DNA of 5,199 nt from Candidatus Coatesiibacteriota bacterium (lineage in GTDB: Bacteria > RBG-13-66-14): the NCBI GenBank assembly GCA_014728185.1, contig WJMB01000275.1, forward strand, positions 1 to 5,199. Reading direction: 5' to 3'. The stretch's first letter is position 1, and each line of letters begins with the position of its first letter. The notes below the pieces were generated by a model. That model was not told the DNA's origin and searched no databases. It saw only the letters and a list, made by a program, of their open reading frames with translations. Shown piece by piece: positions 5,051-5,199 of this stretch. The translations under genes and the position numbers were made by a program.

Positions 5051-5199
5051 CCCTCGGGTCCGCCCTAAGCGTTGCATGAGAGCCCCCCACCCCAACCCTC
5101 CCCCCAGCGGGGGGAGGGGAGATGATGTAACCGCTACCGCAGGGGTCCAGACCCTCGGCTCCGCCCTAAGCATTGCATGAAAGCCCCCCACCCCAACCC
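5051..5199. repeat. Two copies of a 48-bp C-rich repeat at 101-bp spacing
   Basis: Bases 5051-5098 and 5152-5199 align without gaps and agree at 45 of 48 positions; the second copy runs into the window edge. Each begins CCCTCGG, contains TTGCATGA and ends in CCCCCCACCCCAACCC. The equal spacing suggests a tandem array or a dispersed intergenic element that continues outside the window. The repeated ACCCCAACCC plus C/G hairpin is similar to intergenic repeats common in GC-rich bacterial genomes. Confidence 0.85.
5083..5118. repeat. C-tract hairpin with G-quadruplex potential on the minus strand
   Basis: CCCTCCCCCC (5096-5105) pairs perfectly with 5109-5118 around the 3-nt loop AGC, a 10-bp stem. 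The plus strand has C-runs at 5083-5088, 5090-5093, 5096-5098 and 5100-5105. The minus strand therefore has four G-runs of three or more with loops of 1-2 nt, a textbook quadruplex pattern. Hairpin and quadruplex share bases and would exclude each other. Confidence 0.7.

Noticed and set aside
5051..5199. Repeats considered as a CRISPR array
   Set aside because: Only two copies, low complexity, 53-bp spacing containing a hairpin, and no cas gene nearby.

Overview
The window looks like a piece of chromosome from a GC-rich, uncultured-type bacterium. The coding regions are strongly GC-biased at third positions. Isoprenoid and phospholipid genes (uppS, cdsA) and a lipobox lipoprotein indicate a bacterium with a membrane-anchored secretome. 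Base composition and gene content alone do not fix the phylum.

Layout. On the minus strand (1-1765) a compact operon runs leftwards from a near-consensus sigma70-type promoter (TTGACA-17-TATACT, 1737-1765). It holds uppS (undecaprenyl diphosphate synthase), a small single-TM protein overlapping uppS by 8 bp, and after a 9-bp gap the start of a CdsA-like phosphatidate cytidylyltransferase that leaves the window. The first and third genes are the usual uppS-cdsA envelope-lipid pair; the 129-aa protein between them is the unusual member.

From about 1767 everything reads rightwards. A low-GC island (about 1780-2230) carries a 98-aa, six-cysteine protein with its own extended -10 promoter, a palindromic operator-like site and a strong terminator. 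That terminator overlaps the -35 box of the next promoter, which drives an extremely acidic lipoprotein (42 Asp/Glu and 2 Arg in the mature part) closed by another strong terminator.

A 650-bp gap follows (3008-3658). Its left half is AT-rich. It contains a near-perfect promoter (TTGACA-17-TAAAAT, 3338-3366) that would give the next gene an unusually long leader of about 285 nt with two hairpins and a 35-codon ORF. The gene is a 443-aa P-loop NTPase of the COG2403 'predicted GTPase' type, often auto-annotated as cyclic 2,3-diphosphoglycerate synthase. The window ends in two copies of a C-rich repeat at 101-bp spacing, with a 10-bp hairpin and G-quadruplex potential.

The right-hand genes appear to be separate transcription units rather than one pathway. 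I see no CRISPR array, tRNA, rRNA, integrase or complete IS element, and no clear multi-gene defence or biosynthetic system. The points most worth follow-up are the acidic lipoprotein, the leader of the NTPase gene, the inserted protein in the uppS operon and the compact terminator/promoter overlap.
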